A stretch of 57,423 bases of DNA from an uncultured Alphaproteobacteria bacterium. GTDB lineage: Bacteria; Pseudomonadota; Alphaproteobacteria; RF32; CAG-239. The notes below the pieces were generated by a model, which saw only the letters and a list, made by a program, of their open reading frames with translations, had not been told where the DNA came from and did not search any database. The position numbers were made by a program, and so were the translations under genes. The DNA is taken from the NCBI GenBank assembly GCA_944391465.1, contig CALXTS010000009.1, positions 1 through 57,423 on the forward strand. Direction: 5' to 3'. Shown in pieces: positions 26,329 through 34,997 of the stretch (positions are counted from its first letter, which is position 1; each line of letters starts with the position of its first letter).

Positions 26329-27168
26329 ATGCCTGAACTTCCCGAAGTGGAAACTATCAAAACCGCAATCTGCAATTCTATCGGTAATTGTAGTATAAAT
26401 AATCTAATTGTAAATAATTATAGACTCCGAGTAGCGGTTCCGGAGGATATTTGTTCTAAAGTTTGCGGTGCAAAAATCATTAATTATCGGAGAATCGCAA
26501 AATACATCCTTATTGACTTAGATAACGGATTTTCCATCATCTGGCATATGGGAATGAGCGGAAAAATCAAAATCTTTGATGAGACTCCGAAAGTTTTTGA
26601 AAAGCATGATCATATTGTTTTAGAAACCGACAACGGCTGTGTTGTTTATAATGATGCACGTCGCTTTGGCTTGTTTACTTGCCTTAAGACTTCGGAATTA
26701 AAAAAGCATAAATTCTTTCGCTCGCTCGGACCTGAACCTCTGAGTAAAGACTGCTCCGCCGAGTACCTTTATGCCAAGTTGCAAGAGAAAAAAGTTCCGA
26801 TAAAGGTCGCCTTATTAGACCAAGAAGTGATTGTGGGAATCGGAAATATATATGCCTCCGAATCCTTGTTTTGCGCAGGTATTTCCCCCTTACGTTCGGC
26901 AAACTCTCTTTCCTTTGAAGAAACAAAAAAACTTTTAATCGAAATCAGAAAAGTACTGCAAAAAGCTATTAAAGCCGGAGGTTCCACTTTACGAGATTAT
27001 CAAAAACCTGACGGAAGTCTGGGGTATTTTCAAAATATGCATTGTGTTTATAATAAAATTGGGCAAAAATGTCCTCATTGTATTTGTGATATAACTAAAA
27101 CCGGTGGTATTCATAAAATTATTCAGGCGGGACGCTCAAGTTTTTATTGTCCGGTTAAACAAAAGTAG
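26329..27168 (+). CDS. mutM: Formamidopyrimidine-DNA glycosylase
   Basis: This is a base-excision repair enzyme that removes 8-oxoguanine and formamidopyrimidines and cuts the abasic site. It has 279 residues. The catalytic N-terminus MPELPEVETIK is intact, and VIVGIGNIYASESLF carries the conserved Asn. The C-terminal zinc finger is unusual: Cys-Pro-His-Cys is followed by a longer loop than usual, and the last pair reads YCPVK, so the fourth ligand Cys is replaced by Lys. TAGGAG precedes the ATG. mutM followed by enoyl-CoA hydratase, rpsT and dnaA is a standard alphaproteobacterial order. Confidence 0.95.
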   Translation: MPELPEVETIKTAICNSIGNCSINNLIVNNYRLRVAVPEDICSKVCGAKIINYRRIAKYILIDLDNGFSIIWHMGMSGKIKIFDETPKVFEKHDHIVLETDNGCVVYNDARRFGLFTCLKTSELKKHKFFRSLGPEPLSKDCSAEYLYAKLQEKKVPIKVALLDQEVIVGIGNIYASESLFCAGISPLRSANSLSFEETKKLLIEIRKVLQKAIKAGGSTLRDYQKPDGSLGYFQNMHCVYNKIGQKCPHCICDITKTGGIHKIIQAGRSSFYCPVKQK

Positions 27169-27176
27169 AGGGTCAG

Positions 27177-27533
27177 ATGAAATATTTATGGTTAATTTTG
27201 AGTTTTTTCCTGATTACAAACGTTAATGCCGCAACTTTTATCGAGGGGTTGGAAGATGTTCCTATTATGGAGGGAATGAAACAGATTCCTAACGATACAT
27301 TGTCTTTCGGAAATGAAGAGAGCCGTTTGATAGAGGTTATCTTGGAAGGAAAAAAAGTCGCTTTCGGGAAAGTCGGAAATTTTTATAAAACGACTCTTCC
27401 GCAAATGGGATGGATTTATCAGGGCAAAAGAGGGAAAACTTTTGTATTTGAACGCGAAGGAGAAGTTATGGATATTGCAAAAGAATCCGAGAATCCTTTA
27501 CGGATTAGATTAACGGTTAAAAGCAAAATGTAG
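27177..27533 (+). CDS. Small secreted protein of unknown function
   Basis: This 118-residue protein has a signal peptide (about residues 1-18, MKYLWLILSFFLITNVNA) and a small mature domain beginning FIEGLEDVPIMEGM. I associate this opening with a conserved alphaproteobacterial protein of unknown role found beside DNA-repair or lipid genes, but I cannot name a family. GAGGG lies just upstream of the ATG. It is 8 bases after mutM and 9 before the enoyl-CoA hydratase, so it belongs to the same transcript. Confidence 0.8.
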   Translation: MKYLWLILSFFLITNVNAATFIEGLEDVPIMEGMKQIPNDTLSFGNEESRLIEVILEGKKVAFGKVGNFYKTTLPQMGWIYQGKRGKTFVFEREGEVMDIAKESENPLRIRLTVKSKM

Positions 27534-27542
27534 GGAAATGAT

Positions 27543-28304
27543 ATGGAAGAAGCAACATCTATTTTAACTGAAGTACGCGGAAACATCGGAATTATTACTC
27601 TTAACCGACCGGAAGTCCTTAACGCCGTCAATTTAACCATGCTGAATGAACTGGCCTATCAAGTTCAGACTTTTGATTATGATGAAAACATTCGTGTCAT
27701 TATCATTAGAGGCAATGATAAGGCTTTTGCTGCGGGGATCGATGTTAAAGAGCTATGTGTTGAAGCCGCACAACAAAGTTTTGCCCTTAATCTATGGCGC
27801 GAAGAATTTAATAAAATCGCTAGTTGTAGCAAGCCTCTTATTGCCGAAGTTTCAGGTTATGCCCTGGGAATCGGCTGTGAACTAGCATTGGCTTGCGATA
27901 TCATCATTGCCTCTCAAGATGCGCGTTTCGCTCATCCGGAAGTAAGCCTTGGTGTTATTCCGGCTTTTGGCGGCTGCAGCAGATTGGTTCATAGTATCGG
28001 TAAAGCTAAAACAATGGAAATGATTCTTACCGGACGCGCCCTCAGTGCAGAAGAAGCCATGTATAGCGGGCTAATCAGCCGTGTTATTGACAGGAGAGAT
28101 CTTCATGAAGAGGCGATTAAAATCGCAATGAGAATCGTTGACCAACCATTCCAGGGTGTAATCCAAGCAAAAGAAACCATTAATCAGGTTGCCAACATGA
28201 ACCTGCAAAACGGAATCGGTATGGAAACGAAGACCTGTAAACTTACGCTCAATACACCCGAATTTAAGCAACAATTAGAAAAATTCGTACAAAAATCATC
28301 GTAA
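27543..28304 (+). CDS. Enoyl-CoA hydratase/isomerase family protein
   Basis: This is a 253-residue crotonase-fold enzyme, probably hydrating 2-enoyl-CoA. The two catalytic Glu equivalents are present, in YALGIGCELALACDI and FAHPEVSLGVIP, and the oxyanion-hole residues are in FAAGIDVKEL. The usual GGTQRL is GGCSRL. AGGGAAATG is a good ribosome site. This gene lies between mutM and rpsT in many alphaproteobacteria, so the position supports orthology. There is no other beta-oxidation gene in the window, so the pathway is unclear. Confidence 0.9.
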   Translation: MEEATSILTEVRGNIGIITLNRPEVLNAVNLTMLNELAYQVQTFDYDENIRVIIIRGNDKAFAAGIDVKELCVEAAQQSFALNLWREEFNKIASCSKPLIAEVSGYALGIGCELALACDIIIASQDARFAHPEVSLGVIPAFGGCSRLVHSIGKAKTMEMILTGRALSAEEAMYSGLISRVIDRRDLHEEAIKIAMRIVDQPFQGVIQAKETINQVANMNLQNGIGMETKTCKLTLNTPEFKQQLEKFVQKSS

Positions 28305-28329
28305 AAGCAATGTTTTTGTAAAATTGTTA

Positions 28330-28359
28330 TTGACTTAAGCAATGTTAAGAGTTTATAAA
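28330..28359 (+). promoter_or_regulatory. Putative sigma-70 promoter for rpsT
   Basis: TTGACT (28330-28335) and TATAAA (28354-28359) are 18 bases apart; reading the -10 as TTATAA gives 17. It lies in the 105-base gap between the enoyl-CoA hydratase and rpsT, so the ribosomal protein gene can be expressed on its own. Confidence 0.55.
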
Positions 28360-28409
28360 ACATTACATTTAAAAATTTGTAATAACTTTTTGAGAATGGA
28401 ATAAGGAAA

Positions 28410-28670
28410 ATGGCCAATCATAAATCGGCAAAAAGCAGAATCGTAAGAAACAATAAAAGAAACATCATTAATGGTGCTCGCAGAAGTCGTGTTCGTACTT
28501 TTATTAAAAAAGTTGAAGCCGCTATCAGCAGCAATGATAAAGAGCAGGCTAAAGCCGCTTTTGCTGTTGCAGAATCTGAAATGATGGTTGCGGTAAGAAA
28601 AGGTGTTTTCATGATGAATACCGCCGCTCGGACGATTTCTCGTTTGTCTAAGAAAATTAAAGCTCTCTAA
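28410..28670 (+). CDS. rpsT: 30S ribosomal protein S20
   Basis: bS20 binds 16S rRNA early in 30S assembly. The 86 residues are very basic, with the family start MANHKSAKSRIVRNNKR and the end MNTAARTISRLSKKIKAL. AAGGA precedes the ATG by about 5 bases. It has its own promoter candidate and a strong terminator behind it, so it is probably a single-gene transcript upstream of dnaA. Confidence 0.97.
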   Translation: MANHKSAKSRIVRNNKRNIINGARRSRVRTFIKKVEAAISSNDKEQAKAAFAVAESEMMVAVRKGVFMMNTAARTISRLSKKIKAL

Positions 28671-28688
28671 TCGAGTTATAATATTAAG

Positions 28689-28751
28689 AAAAAAAACACA
28701 AATCGGATACTCTTTTTTCTTGACAAGAGTTATTTTGATTTGTGTTTTTTT
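28689..28751 (+). terminator. rpsT terminator, nested hairpin
   Basis: A-rich AAAAAAACACAAATC ending at 28704 pairs over 15 bp with GATTTGTGTTTTTTT (28737-28751). Inside it ACTCTT (28709-28714) pairs with AAGAGT (28725-28730). The final T-run makes it a Rho-independent terminator for rpsT and insulates dnaA. Confidence 0.85.
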
Positions 28752-28766
28752 GTGTAAAAAATAAGA

Positions 28767-28924
28767 GAATCTGCGCGACTCTGCAAAGACTCTGTGTCAA
28801 GAAATTTAATTTATATGTTCGCAAAATGTTCTGTTGTATTTCTGTTTTTTTTATTTAATATTCGAATCACTTTTTGAGAATAACAGTGAAAAAAGAATCA
28901 ATAAAAATTCCTTTATGGGGAATC
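28767..28924. promoter_or_regulatory. Cluster of six GANTC sites upstream of dnaA
   Basis: GANTC, the site methylated by CcrM in alphaproteobacteria, occurs at 28767, 28777, 28788, 28864, 28895 and 28920. The first three are 10 and 11 bases apart, on one face of the helix, and share the form GANTCTG. In Caulobacter dnaA transcription depends on GANTC methylation state, so a similar link is plausible here. Confidence 0.6.
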
Positions 28925-29152
28925 AGAAAATATAGATTTAAGCAATCCTTCTTTTCTGAATTTAAAGGACTAAAATTGTTGAAACTGAGCTGGAATGATT
29001 GAAAGTTATTTTTTAAAGTAATTGTCAGATATTTGTTTATACAGATATGTGTCTTTATTTTGAAATCATACCGTTTCGGTCTCCTTTTTTTGCGGAAAAA
29101 GCAACAGTACTGTTATTTATATAAATAGAATATTATTAATGCCCGATACGAC

Positions 29153-29200
29153 TTAGTTTGGGAATTAATTTGGGGTTTAATTTTTAGATTAATTGGGGAG
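29153..29200 (+). repeat. Four tandem 12-bp repeats in the dnaA leader
   Basis: Four consecutive 12-mers are TTAGTTTGGGAA (29153), TTAATTTGGGGT (29165), TTAATTTTTAGA (29177) and TTAATTGGGGAG (29189). They run without gap up to 5 bases before the dnaA ATG at 29206. The last unit supplies the ribosome site GGGGAG, so a protein or RNA binding the array could control dnaA translation as well as transcription. Confidence 0.75.
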
Positions 29201-29205
29201 ATACA

Positions 29206-30657
29206 ATGGCTGAGGAAGCGTTAAATGAAACATTGTCTGATAGTTCTGTTCAGGATCAATGGGGACAAATTTGCAGTCAGTTGAAAAATGAAGTCGGTGA
29301 GACGGCTTTTGACAGTTGGCTGAAACCTCTTACTATCGGCTCTTTTAACGACGGTGTTATGAATATTTGTGTTCCGACAAGATTTATGCGGAATTGGGTA
29401 TTAACCCACTACAGTGAAAGAATTCATAAAATTTGGGAAAAGAAAAACCCTGCCATTAAAAATGTTAATTTCATTGTTCAGGCTGTTAACGAAGAATCCA
29501 GAGCCGGTCTTTATAATCCGACTTGCCGTTCTTTGTTGAAAAAAATATCTTCAACACCTGCACCACAAAATATTTATCAATCTGGATTTAATTCCGTTGT
29601 TGCAAACGGGAATGAAGGCACCTTAAATGATTCTCTCTCCGTACCTTTGAATCCCCAATATACTTTTGATAATTTTGTCGTTGGCAAAACAAACGAGTTT
29701 GCTTATGCTGCCGCTCGCAAAGTTGCCGAATCCAGAAATGTTTCTTTCAACCCTTTGTTTTTGTATTCCGGTGTCGGACTTGGCAAAACGCATTTAATGC
29801 ATGCGATTGCTTGGCATATTAAACAACAAGATCCAAGTCGGAATATTGTTTATCTCTCTGCAGAGAAGTTTATGTATAAATTCGTCAGAGCTTTGCGCTA
29901 TAAAGACACAACTGCTTTCAAAGAACAATTCCGTTCCGTTGATGTTTTGATGGTTGACGATGTTCAATTTATGGGCGGGAAAGATACAACTCAAGAAGAA
30001 TTTTTCTATACCTTTAATTCCTTAATTGAAGAAGGTCGGCAGATTATTATTTCTGCAGATAAATCTCCGGCAGATTTGGAAGGTATTGAGGCTCGTTTGA
30101 AATCTCGTTTGGGATGCGGTTTGGTTGCCGATATTCACCCGACTGATTTTGATTTGAGAATCGGCATTCTTAATAATAAAGCTAAACAGCTTGGTATTGA
30201 GCTTCCGCAAAAAGTTGCTGAGTTTTTAGCTCAGAAAATTACCTCAAACATTCGCGAATTAGAAGGTGCTTTGCGCCGCGTAATCGCTCACTCTCAACTG
30301 CTTTCAGATAAAGAAATTACCTTGGATATGACCCAAGACGTTTTAAAAGATATGTTGCGCTCCTATGACAAGAGAACAACTATTGATGAAATCCAGAAAA
30401 AAGTTGCCGAGCATTTTAATATTTCAGTTAAAGAGATGCAGTCTTCTCGCAGAGCTCGTACTGTTGCTCGCCCGAGACAGATTGCCATGTATCTTGCAAA
30501 GCAATTGACTTCTCGCTCTTTACCGGAAATCGGTCGCAAATTTGATCGTGATCATACAACGGTTATGCATGCCGTTCGTAAGGTTGAAGAGCTTATTTTA
30601 GAGGATTCTTCTTTAGCTGAGAATGTTGATACTTTGAGACGCTCTTTAGAGGCTTAA
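29206..30657 (+). CDS. dnaA: Chromosomal replication initiator protein DnaA
   Basis: DnaA binds origin boxes, unwinds oriC and loads the helicase. The 483 residues contain the N-terminal domain (1-100), the AAA+ core with Walker A GVGLGKT (189-195) and Walker B VLMVDDVQF (Asp251-Asp252), and the C-terminal DNA-binding domain ending in the DnaA signature FDRDHTTVMHAVRK. All key residues look intact. The ATG follows GGGGAG at 5 bases. The leader has tandem repeats and a GANTC cluster, both possible control points. Confidence 0.98.
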   Translation: MAEEALNETLSDSSVQDQWGQICSQLKNEVGETAFDSWLKPLTIGSFNDGVMNICVPTRFMRNWVLTHYSERIHKIWEKKNPAIKNVNFIVQAVNEESRAGLYNPTCRSLLKKISSTPAPQNIYQSGFNSVVANGNEGTLNDSLSVPLNPQYTFDNFVVGKTNEFAYAAARKVAESRNVSFNPLFLYSGVGLGKTHLMHAIAWHIKQQDPSRNIVYLSAEKFMYKFVRALRYKDTTAFKEQFRSVDVLMVDDVQFMGGKDTTQEEFFYTFNSLIEEGRQIIISADKSPADLEGIEARLKSRLGCGLVADIHPTDFDLRIGILNNKAKQLGIELPQKVAEFLAQKITSNIRELEGALRRVIAHSQLLSDKEITLDMTQDVLKDMLRSYDKRTTIDEIQKKVAEHFNISVKEMQSSRRARTVARPRQIAMYLAKQLTSRSLPEIGRKFDRDHTTVMHAVRKVEELILEDSSLAENVDTLRRSLEA

Positions 30658-30687
30658 AAACATACGCTTTTTCCCAAAAAGTTGTTG

Positions 30688-30764
30688 ACGACTCATTGTT
30701 TTGTCTTCTGATTTTTATCAAATCGTGATAAATTGGCAGAAAATAAGACGATGAGTCGTTTTTT
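30688..30764 (+). terminator. Triple-nested hairpin between dnaA and dnaN
   Basis: ACGACTCAT (30688-30696) pairs with ATGAGTCGT (30751-30759), GTCTT (30703-30707) with AAGAC (30745-30749), and TTTATCA (30714-30720) with TGATAAA (30726-30732). A T-run follows, so it can terminate dnaA transcripts. The outer stem carries a GANTC site on each arm (30690 and 30753), which could link it to DNA methylation. dnaN begins 27 bases later. Confidence 0.65.
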
Positions 30765-30790
30765 GGTTTTAATTTTGTGGTTATAAAAAT

Positions 30791-31909
30791 ATGAAATTTA
30801 CAATAGAACGTGCTACTTTACTGAAAACTCTCAGCCATGTTCAGAGCATCGTTGAGAAAAGAAACACTATTCCGGTTCTTTCTAATGTTAGAATTGAGGC
30901 TTTAGGCGATGGTATCAGCTTTAAGGCTACCGATATGGATACGGAAATTACCGAAGTTGTTGATGCTAAAATTGTTGAAACCGGCGCAACAACAGCTCCT
31001 GCTCACATGCTTTACGACATTGTCAGAAAACTTTCTGACGGATCGCAGGTTGAGATTACTTTTCCTGATGAGAAAGGGCAATTGACGATAGCTTCCGGAC
31101 GTTCAAAATTTTCACTCTCGACTATCGGCGTTGAAGATTTTCCGGTTATTTCCGGTGACAAATTACCGACAAGTTTCGTTATGGCTAAAGATGAGTTGAA
31201 AGATGTTATTGATCGGACTCAGTTTGCTATATCTACCGAAGAGACCAGATATTACCTGAATGGTATATATATTCACGCAAAAAAAGAAGGCTCATCTAAC
31301 GTATTGAGAGTTGTTGCAACGGACGGACACCGTTTGGCTTGCGTAGAATCTCCTTTGCCGCAAGGTGCTGAAAATATTACCGGCGTTATCATTCCAAGAA
31401 AAACCGTTACCGAAATCAGAAAACTTATTGATGATAATAATGTTGAAAATGTTACCATTGAAATTTCTGAAAATAAAGTTCGCTTCTCTTTTGCCGATGT
31501 TACTTTAACTTCTAAGCTAATTGACGGAACATATCCTGATTATGAAAGAGTTATTCCGACAGATAACGATAAAAATCTTGAACTTAACGTAAAAGAATTG
31601 GCTTCTGCCGTTGATCGTGTTTCTGTTGTTGCCGAAAGAACCCGTGCAATTAAAATGATTACGCATGAAAACAAAGTAACCATCACAACGTCTAGCCCTG
31701 ATTTAGGTAGCGCTGCCGAAGATTTAGATGCTAAATATGAAAATGAGACTTTGGAAATTGGCTACAACTTCCGCTATTTATTAGATATTTTAGCCGAAGT
31801 CAAAGGCGATACCGTTAGAATCTCCTTTAGCGATGCTTCTTCGCCTTCAGTCATTCATGACACATCTGATGCCAGTGCTATTTATGTTTTGATGCCGATG
31901 AGAGTATAA
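30791..31909 (+). CDS. dnaN: DNA polymerase III subunit beta (sliding clamp)
   Basis: This 372-residue ring subunit tethers polymerase III to DNA. Typical segments are the start MKFTIERATLLKTLSHVQ, a three-domain layout, LPTSFVMAKDEL, ATDGHRLA and the C-terminal SPSVIHDTSDASAIYVLMPMRV that contributes to the partner-binding groove. It lies between dnaA and recF, the standard order. The ribosome site is weak, and the region before it is a strong terminator-like structure, so it may have its own promoter. Confidence 0.97.
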   Translation: MKFTIERATLLKTLSHVQSIVEKRNTIPVLSNVRIEALGDGISFKATDMDTEITEVVDAKIVETGATTAPAHMLYDIVRKLSDGSQVEITFPDEKGQLTIASGRSKFSLSTIGVEDFPVISGDKLPTSFVMAKDELKDVIDRTQFAISTEETRYYLNGIYIHAKKEGSSNVLRVVATDGHRLACVESPLPQGAENITGVIIPRKTVTEIRKLIDDNNVENVTIEISENKVRFSFADVTLTSKLIDGTYPDYERVIPTDNDKNLELNVKELASAVDRVSVVAERTRAIKMITHENKVTITTSSPDLGSAAEDLDAKYENETLEIGYNFRYLLDILAEVKGDTVRISFSDASSPSVIHDTSDASAIYVLMPMRV

Positions 31910-31921
31910 TCAGTTTGAAAA

Positions 31922-33139
31922 ATGGATAATCTTGCGCTTAAATTAGATGCAATTACAGCAGAAAAGTCAGGTGTTTTACGCCTGACTTTAACTGACTTTA
32001 GAAATTATCAATTTTTGCGTATAAATGCAGAATTATGCCCGATAATTATTACCGGTGAAAATGGTTGCGGAAAAACAAATATTTTAGAAGCTATTTCTTT
32101 TTTAACTCCGGGGAGAGGTTTGCGAAGCGCTAAGTTATCCGATATTCGACGAATAACGCCGGCTTTGGTTAGTGACGAATACAGCCCTACCGAGATTTCC
32201 TCTTTAAATTGGGCTGTTTCGGCTCAAGTGCAAAATAATGAAGATGTTATTGAAATCGGAACTGCCGTTGAAAAATCTGCTCGAGAAACCGAAGATGATT
32301 CCATTCGCTCTTTTGAACGAAGAATTGTTAAAATAAACGGCGTAAAAATCTCATCTCAGGCTGAATTGGGGAAATATATTTCCGCAAATTGGCTTACCCC
32401 GCAAATGGATAGATTGTTTCGAGGCGGAAGCCAACCCAGAAGAAGTTTTTTAGACCGTTTGGTTTATGCTTTTGATCTGGAACATGCTAAGAGAACCGCT
32501 AATTTTGAACATTTATACAAAGAATGGTATCAACTTATTAAAAACGGCATTAATGATACAAAATGGTTATCCAGTTTGGAAGAAAATATGGCGACAATCG
32601 GTGTGGCTATAGCGGCGGCCAGACGCGAGCAGATTGCAAAATTAAATAGTTTTATTGAGCATGAACCTGACGATATCTTTCCTAATGTCATTTTGGAACT
32701 GGATGGTTCAATTGAAAAACTTTTGGATAAAATGCCGGCTGTCGAAGTTGAAGATTTTTATCGAAATTTACTATTTAAACAACGCCGCAATGTTTTGTAT
32801 AATGACTCTGTTGACGGTATTAATCGGACGGATTTTAAGGTCTATTATAAGAAAAAACGGATGCCGGCAGAACTTTGCTCAACCGGCGAGCAAAAATCTC
32901 TACTCATAAGCATTATTTTGGCTCAAACAAAATGCCAAACTCTTTATCAAGGTTTTGCCCCTGTTTTATTGCTTGATGAAGTTGCTGCTCATTTAGATGA
33001 TATTAAAAGAGAGGCTTTATTGGAAAAAATTCGAGCCCTTAAAGTTCAGGCATGGATTACCGCAACAGATCCTGAATTATTTAGCTCTTTGAAAAATGAG
33101 TCTCAATTTATTTGCATTAAAAACGGTAAAATTTTTTAA
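31922..33139 (+). CDS. recF: DNA replication and repair protein RecF
   Basis: RecF is an SMC-like ATPase that helps RecA load at gaps. The 405 residues show Walker A GENGCGKT (45-52), the ABC signature CSTGEQKSLLISI and Walker B APVLLLDEVAAHLD. It is 12 bases after dnaN. In many alphaproteobacteria gyrB follows recF; here a convergent ABC exporter does, with a 4-base overlap, and gyrB lies 9 kb away. Confidence 0.95.
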   Translation: MDNLALKLDAITAEKSGVLRLTLTDFRNYQFLRINAELCPIIITGENGCGKTNILEAISFLTPGRGLRSAKLSDIRRITPALVSDEYSPTEISSLNWAVSAQVQNNEDVIEIGTAVEKSARETEDDSIRSFERRIVKINGVKISSQAELGKYISANWLTPQMDRLFRGGSQPRRSFLDRLVYAFDLEHAKRTANFEHLYKEWYQLIKNGINDTKWLSSLEENMATIGVAIAAARREQIAKLNSFIEHEPDDIFPNVILELDGSIEKLLDKMPAVEVEDFYRNLLFKQRRNVLYNDSVDGINRTDFKVYYKKKRMPAELCSTGEQKSLLISIILAQTKCQTLYQGFAPVLLLDEVAAHLDDIKREALLEKIRALKVQAWITATDPELFSSLKNESQFICIKNGKIF

Positions 33140-34902
33140 CTTTTTTTGCTCTCATTCATCTTTATAAAGCCGTCTCCCTGCATCTTATACAATTTTGCAT
33201 AAAGTCCTTTCTTGCGCAAAAGAGCGTCATGCGTTCCCTGTTCTACAATCTCTCCCTTCTCCATTACCAATATTCTATCCATTTCTTTTAATGTTGACAA
33301 ACGGTGCGCTATGGCGATGACCGTCTTGTTTTTCATGAGTTTTGACATGGATTTTTGAATATGTTTTTCACTCTGAGAATCGAGAGCTGATGTTGCCTCA
33401 TCAAAAACCAAAATAGGTGCATTCTTTAATATGGCTCGAGCGATTGCTATTCTTTGCTTTTCTCCTCCTGACAAGATGACGCCTCTTTCTCCTACTTTTG
33501 TATTATAACCTTTCGGTAAATCTTTAATAAATTCATCTGCCGAGGCTTTTTGAGCGGCTTTTATAACTTCTTCTTCCGTGGCGTTCGTTTTACCGTATTT
33601 TATGTTTTCCAGTAAGGTTCGGTTAAACAAGCACACATCTTGCGGAATCGTTGAAATCATCCGATGAAGCGAATCCTGTGTTATTGTACGTATATCCGTA
33701 CCATTAATGCAAATTGAGCCTTTTTGAATATCAAAATATCGCGAAAGTAACTTAATCAACGTTGATTTTCCTGAGCCGGATAAGCCAACTAATCCTATTT
33801 TTTCTCCCGCTTTAATCTCTAAATTAAATGTCTTAAATAAACGATTTTTTCCAGGGTATGCAAAATCAATATTATTAAAATTAATTGTTGCTTTTTTTAC
33901 CATCAGTGATTTGGCATCCGGCACATCTATAATCTCCGGAGCTACCGACAAAGTACTTAATGCTGAATCTAATTGTCCAAATATCCGTGATGCATTGCTG
34001 TATTGCCAACTTATTGCAAAAACAGCCGATGAAATATCCATAAATAAAGTATTTGTATAAATAAACTCTACCGTATCTATTTCTCCATTCTTCAGCATGA
34101 ATATTGAAATGAATATAAACAGCATGGTTGATGTCAGCGTTATGGTTTGCAGACTTAAATGTATTAAAGCCTTAATTCTCGCCTCTCTGCTTTCTGCCTT
34201 TCTGAGAATTCTCAGATATTTCAGCAAATTCAATCTCTCAAATTTGAAATTTGCAAAACTTTTAATTTCACTGTAGTTTGCCAAGCTGTCAACAACTTGC
34301 CCGGCTGCCAAACTTTCCGAGCGGCTTCTTTCTTTAGAGATTTCTGCGCGTTTTTTACCTAGAAATTTGCTGATAAAAATTATAAATAATAGCCAAACCG
34401 TCATTACTATCAAAAAATATGGGCTGATAACGCTTAAAATCACAAAAGTTATCATAATTCGCAGTAATGTGTGCCCAACGTCAAACAACATCATAAAAAA
34501 GCTTTCTATGCCACTACTTAACTGACCGACTTTATTTGAGATGTTTCCTGACATTTCATTGTTAAAATAAGCTATTGAGTGCTTATTTACATAATCAAAG
34601 GCATCGCGCACGACCAATGTATGGCATCGCGGCGAAAAATACGAGTGCAGCATTATCGGAATATTATTAAAAATAATATTGGCTATCCCCAACGCCAGAG
34701 CCAGAAGTGCCAAATAATAAACCTGCCCCCAAATCTGATTATTATTAAATTGCGAAGAGACTAAATTATATATTTCTGAGAGATAATACGGATAAAAACG
34801 ACTGCAAACCGTGGCGATAAGCATTGATATTAATCCAGACAAGATAAAATATTTAAATATTTTTACATAGTGCCATAAATAACGCAGCGGTGTTTTTTCC
34901 AT
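33136..34902 (-). CDS. ABC exporter, fused membrane and ATPase domains
   Basis: This 588-residue protein has about six membrane helices in residues 1-310 and a C-terminal ATPase with GLVGLSGSGKST (Walker A), the signature LSGGEKQRIAIARAIL and Walker B PILVFDEATSALD. It would work as a homodimer exporting lipids, peptides or drugs. It resembles the MsbA/LmrA family, but there is no specific feature or neighbour that points to lipid A. It is convergent with recF and divergent from the operon at 34998. Confidence 0.9.
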   Translation of the reverse strand: MEKTPLRYLWHYVKIFKYFILSGLISMLIATVCSRFYPYYLSEIYNLVSSQFNNNQIWGQVYYLALLALALGIANIIFNNIPIMLHSYFSPRCHTLVVRDAFDYVNKHSIAYFNNEMSGNISNKVGQLSSGIESFFMMLFDVGHTLLRIMITFVILSVISPYFLIVMTVWLLFIIFISKFLGKKRAEISKERSRSESLAAGQVVDSLANYSEIKSFANFKFERLNLLKYLRILRKAESREARIKALIHLSLQTITLTSTMLFIFISIFMLKNGEIDTVEFIYTNTLFMDISSAVFAISWQYSNASRIFGQLDSALSTLSVAPEIIDVPDAKSLMVKKATINFNNIDFAYPGKNRLFKTFNLEIKAGEKIGLVGLSGSGKSTLIKLLSRYFDIQKGSICINGTDIRTITQDSLHRMISTIPQDVCLFNRTLLENIKYGKTNATEEEVIKAAQKASADEFIKDLPKGYNTKVGERGVILSGGEKQRIAIARAILKNAPILVFDEATSALDSQSEKHIQKSMSKLMKNKTVIAIAHRLSTLKEMDRILVMEKGEIVEQGTHDALLRKKGLYAKLYKMQGDGFIKMNESKKS

Positions 34903-34929
34903 TAAAAAATCTCTTTTATTAACTCAAAA

Positions 34930-34958
34930 TTGACACATTTTGGTTATTGTTATAGCAT
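34930..34958 (+). promoter_or_regulatory. Putative promoter of the EIIA-HPr-methyltransferase operon
   Basis: A perfect -35 TTGACA (34930-34935) is followed after 17 bases by TAGCAT (34953-34958); TATAGC at 15 bases is an alternative -10. It lies 40 bases before the ATG at 34998. No other promoter is apparent up to the methyltransferase gene. Confidence 0.4.
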
Positions 34959-34997
34959 ATGTTTAAATATTACTCAACCTTATAAGGTAATAATGCT

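Larger units (their letters stand above)
28671..29205. other. 535-bp gene-free region upstream of dnaA
   Basis: No gene is supported here. From left to right it holds the rpsT terminator (28689-28751), six GANTC sites in 158 bases (28767-28924), an AT-rich stretch, a small ACCG/CGGT hairpin with a T-run (29070-29091), and four tandem 12-bp repeats that form the dnaA leader (29153-29200). I see no perfect DnaA box (TTATCCACA). It probably contains the dnaA promoter and is one of two candidates for a replication origin. Confidence 0.6.
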
